Both the position numbers and the translations under genes were made by a program. Positions 61,495 to 64,000 of a stretch of 64,000 bases of DNA are shown in pieces. This DNA is from JAQGMV01 sp963828715 (GTDB lineage: Bacteria; Pseudomonadota; Gammaproteobacteria; Burkholderiales; SG8-41). Location: the NCBI GenBank assembly GCA_963828715.1, contig CAWHFX010000010.1, positions 124,001-188,000 of the forward strand, in the 5' to 3' direction. Each line of letters begins with the position of its first letter. The stretch's first letter is position 1. The notes beneath the pieces are model-generated. The model was given only the letters and a program-made list of their open reading frames with translations. It had not been told where the DNA came from and did no database searches.

Positions 61495-62736
61495 ATGACA
61501 AACCTGGATCGCTGCTTCAACATCTTCGATCTGCGCGAGGCCGCGCAGCGCCGCCTGCCCAAAGGGATCTTCGAGTACGTCGACAAGGGCACCGAGGATC
61601 AGCTTTCGCTGGCGGAGAACCGCGAGGCGTTTCAGCGCATCAAGCTGCGCACGCGCTTTCTCAACGATTGGTCGAAGCGCGATCTCGGGACCGAGATCTT
61701 CGGCAAGCGCATCAACCTGCCTTTCGGCATCGCGCCCACCGGCAGCGCCGGGCTGATGTGGTATAGAGGCGAGGTCGAACTGGCACGGGCCGCCGCCGCG
61801 GCGGGCATTCCTTTCACGCTTGCCACAGGCGCGTTGACCTCCATGGAAGAAGTCAACAGGGAAGTGCCGGATGCGCGCAAGTGGTTCCAGCTCTATCCAT
61901 GGGCGGATGAGGAAGGGTCCTACGAGATGATCACGCGGGCGCGCGACCTGGGTTGGGAAGCGCTCGTCGTCACGATCGACGCCGCGCCGGGCCGCGGACG
62001 CGAGCACAACGAGCGCAACGGCTACTCGTTTCCGTTCCGGCCGAACGTGACGGCAGCGGTGGACATGGCGCTGCATCCCGGATGGGTGTGGCGCGTGATG
62101 CGCAAGTACCTCATGAACGAAGGCATGCCCACCAACGCGAATTTTCCCGACCGTTACCGCCACACCATTCTCGATGGCAAGACGCGCACGCGTCCGAAGC
62201 CGTTCCAGGCGATGACCTGGGACCACATTCGTAAATTCCGCGACTTCTGGCCGCGCAAGCTCATCGTCAAAAGCATTCTGAGTGGCGATCAGGCACGGGC
62301 GGCCGTCGATGCGGGCGCTGATGGTGTCGTCGTCTCGAATCATGGTGGACGCGCCTTCGACAGCGCCGTAGCGACCATAGACATGCTTCCGGAGGTTGTG
62401 CAGGCGGTCGGCGATCGCTGCACGGTCATACTCGACAGCGGTGTGCGTCGCGGCAGCGACATCGTCAAAGCGCTGGCCCTCGGTGCGAAGATGGTGCTGG
62501 TCGGCAGGGCAACGCTGTACGGGACAGCATGCGGTGGTCAGGCCGGCGCCGCGAGGGCGATCAAGATCCTCTCGGATGAAATGGAGCGCGCGTTCGGTTA
62601 CGTGGGCGCGCGCAGCGTGGCCGAAATCGGTCCGCATATCTTCGCGCATCACGTTCCCGTGATGAATCAAGCGAGCGCCTCGGCGCGCACGATGGGAGCG
62701 CTCGAAGGCTCGGGCCTGCGCGTGACGAGTCTTTGA
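61495..62736 (+). CDS. FMN-dependent alpha-hydroxy-acid oxidase/dehydrogenase
   Basis: 413 residues; GGAGGAC precedes the ATG. TIM barrel of the lactate/glycolate/mandelate oxidase family: GIFEYVDKGTEDQLSLAENR, FGIAPTGSAGLMWYRGEVE, FQLYPWADEE (Tyr), KLIVKSILSG (Lys), VVSNHGGRAFDSA (catalytic His and Arg) and DSGVRRGSDIVKALALGAK. It oxidises an L-2-hydroxy acid to the keto acid. A membrane-binding loop of L-lactate dehydrogenase type may lie around residues 190-215. Likely co-transcribed with the monooxygenase that follows 45 bp later. Confidence 0.9.
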   Translation: MTNLDRCFNIFDLREAAQRRLPKGIFEYVDKGTEDQLSLAENREAFQRIKLRTRFLNDWSKRDLGTEIFGKRINLPFGIAPTGSAGLMWYRGEVELARAAAAAGIPFTLATGALTSMEEVNREVPDARKWFQLYPWADEEGSYEMITRARDLGWEALVVTIDAAPGRGREHNERNGYSFPFRPNVTAAVDMALHPGWVWRVMRKYLMNEGMPTNANFPDRYRHTILDGKTRTRPKPFQAMTWDHIRKFRDFWPRKLIVKSILSGDQARAAVDAGADGVVVSNHGGRAFDSAVATIDMLPEVVQAVGDRCTVILDSGVRRGSDIVKALALGAKMVLVGRATLYGTACGGQAGAARAIKILSDEMERAFGYVGARSVAEIGPHIFAHHVPVMNQASASARTMGALEGSGLRVTSL

Positions 62737-62781
62737 CGTGACTTTCCGAGCAGTTCGTTGAGGGAGACGAGGAGACTAACA

Positions 62782-64000
62782 ATGAACGACGCAGATCAGG
62801 CGGTGTTGCTCAAACCCTCGGTCCAAAACGACGAGGCCCTTGTCCGGCAATGGCTCGGATCTCTGGAGGCGGCTCTCCGCAATCGGAGCACGAGCGCAAT
62901 CGCAGCGCTTTTTGCACCGGACAGCCATTGGCGTGATCTGCTGGCGTTCACCTGGTCTCTCACCCCCCATCGTGACGCCGATCAGATCGCGGCAGCGATG
63001 GCGAAGCTGCAAGGTGTTACGCAGGCGCACGGATTCGCGATCGCGAAAAACCGTACTGCGCCACGGCGTGTGCGCAGGCTCGGCATCGACGTGATCGAGG
63101 CGCTCTTCGATTTCGAGACGGCCATCGGCCGTGGCAGTGGCGTTCTGCGATTGCTGGCAGACAAGCCCTCGCAGGCCTGGGTCTTATCGACGTCACTCGA
63201 GGAATTGAAAGGCTTCGAGGAACGGACCGGCACGCGGCGACCGACGGGTACCGAGTATGCGCACAACTTCGGCGGCGACAACTGGCTGGACGAGCGCACG
63301 AAGCGCCAGGCGTACCGCGACCGCGAGCCGACGGTGCTCGTCGTCGGCGCCGGCCAGGCGGGTTTAGGCATTGCGGCGCGGCTCGGACAGTTGGGCGTCG
63401 ATACGCTCCTGGTGGACAAGCACCAGCGCGTCGGTGACAACTGGCGCAAGCGCTACCACTCACTCGCGCTGCACAACCAGATCCAGGTGAACCACCTGCC
63501 CTACATGCCGTTTCCGCCGACCTGGCCGAAGTATGTACCGAAGGACATGCTCGCGAACTGGTTCGAGGCCTATGCGTGGGCGCTGCAACTCAACGTCTGG
63601 ACCGGCACGGAGTTTACCGGCGCCACCTACGATGAAGCCGCGCAATGCTGGAAGGCGGTGGTGCGCAAGGCTGACGGTTCCGAGCGCACGCTCACACCCC
63701 GCCATCTCATCTTCGCCAACGGCGTGAGCGGCCTGCCGCGTATTCCGTCGCTGCCGGGACTGGACGCGTTCGCCGGAGAGGTTGTCCATTCGCACAGCTT
63801 CACGGAGGGCTCTCCCTGGCGCGGCAAGAACGTGTTGGTGCTCGGCACCGGCAACAGCGGTCACGACATCGCCCAGGAGCTGCACAGCCACGGCGCCGAC
63901 ACGACCCTCATCCAGCGCGGCTCGACCACGGTCGTGAGCGTCGATCCGAGCGCGAAGCTGAACTACGCGATCTACGACGAAGGGCCGCTGGAAGACTGCG
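62782..64000 (+). CDS. Flavin-containing monooxygenase-like NAD(P)/FAD protein (cut by window edge)
   Basis: GAGGAG precedes the ATG at 62782; the frame stays open to the end (406 codons seen). Residues about 18-130 form an NTF2-like domain (SLEAALRNRSTSAIAALFAP). Then FAD binding: TVLVVGAGQAGLGIAARLG, the VDKHQRVGDNWRKRYHSLAL segment typical of FMO/YUCCA-type enzymes, FANGVSGLPRIPSLPG, and NADPH binding VLGTGNSGHDIAQEL. The fusion of an NTF2-like domain with an FMO is a known but less common layout. Total length should be about 600. Confidence 0.85.
   Translation, partial: MNDADQAVLLKPSVQNDEALVRQWLGSLEAALRNRSTSAIAALFAPDSHWRDLLAFTWSLTPHRDADQIAAAMAKLQGVTQAHGFAIAKNRTAPRRVRRLGIDVIEALFDFETAIGRGSGVLRLLADKPSQAWVLSTSLEELKGFEERTGTRRPTGTEYAHNFGGDNWLDERTKRQAYRDREPTVLVVGAGQAGLGIAARLGQLGVDTLLVDKHQRVGDNWRKRYHSLALHNQIQVNHLPYMPFPPTWPKYVPKDMLANWFEAYAWALQLNVWTGTEFTGATYDEAAQCWKAVVRKADGSERTLTPRHLIFANGVSGLPRIPSLPGLDAFAGEVVHSHSFTEGSPWRGKNVLVLGTGNSGHDIAQELHSHGADTTLIQRGSTTVVSVDPSAKLNYAIYDEGPLEDC

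Noticed and set aside
1..64000. CRISPR arrays, tRNA or rRNA genes, prophage or integrase genes
   Set aside because: I looked for regular spaced repeats, tRNA-like cloverleaf ends and phage genes and saw none; a tRNAscan-SE or CRISPR search would settle it.

Overview
The window is GC-rich proteobacterial DNA, about 63% GC by eye. Nearly every third gene encodes a periplasmic solute-binding protein of the Bug/TctC family, the extracytoplasmic receptors of tripartite tricarboxylate transporters (TTT). Such expansion is known from Burkholderiales (Bordetella, Cupriavidus, Variovorax and relatives), so a beta-proteobacterium of that order is the best guess. There is no rRNA, tRNA or other marker gene to fix the taxon.

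Layout. 0-8.5 kb: the 3' end of an MmgE/PrpD gene, a lone Bug gene, then a minus-strand operon CMD-like protein > Tat-type MmgE/PrpD > Bug > MmgE/PrpD > Bug, and a plus-strand Bug gene. 8.5-18.5 kb: a CapA-like phosphoesterase, a frameshifted DUF35/thiolase pair, a MOSC-flavin reductase-[2Fe-2S] fusion divergent from an ArsR-type regulator with a clear operator palindrome, membrane proteins and a double YCII protein. 18.5-27.5 kb: three Bug genes among a metallo-beta-lactamase-fold lactonase-like protein, a second CMD-like protein, HAD, Spx/ArsC-like protein, intradiol ring-cleavage dioxygenase, GlcG-like protein and an MFS exporter flanked by dioxygenase fragments. 27.5-34.4 kb: a DUF885 peptidase-like protein and a complete but heavily frameshifted Liv-type ABC operon. 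34-47.9 kb: M23 peptidase, more Bug genes, DUF423, aminotransferase-cysteine synthase pair, MFS, a third CMD-like protein and a citryl-CoA lyase. 47.9-53 kb: amidohydrolase and SDR between two copies of an intergenic repeat, a PQQ-type sugar dehydrogenase-like protein, a hydantoinase remnant and a Bug gene. 53-64 kb: IS3 remnant, hemerythrin, deleted alcohol dehydrogenase, four consecutive Bug genes (two are tandem duplicates), an MNT/HEPN pair, HicBA, an alpha-hydroxy-acid oxidase and the start of a flavin monooxygenase.

How it works together (inference). I count 19 Bug genes (16 with an uninterrupted frame, two frameshifted, one internally deleted) and no TctA or TctB membrane subunit. The array may supply interchangeable or sensory receptors for carboxylates. 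The catabolic neighbours (MmgE/PrpD, ring-cleavage dioxygenase, CMD-like proteins, citryl-CoA lyase, hydroxy-acid oxidase, DUF35/thiolase) fit aromatic, dicarboxylic or tricarboxylic acid use. The only transcription-factor gene seen is the ArsR-type one.

Quality caveat. About thirty reading-frame breaks were resolved by eye, concentrated at 9.9-10.8 kb and 29.8-33.8 kb with singles elsewhere. Every one is explained by added single bases. This looks like residual long-read sequencing error, so these genes are probably intact in the organism. True decay (deletions, stops, fragments) is seen separately in a Bug gene, an alcohol dehydrogenase, a hydantoinase, a dioxygenase and an IS3 transposase.
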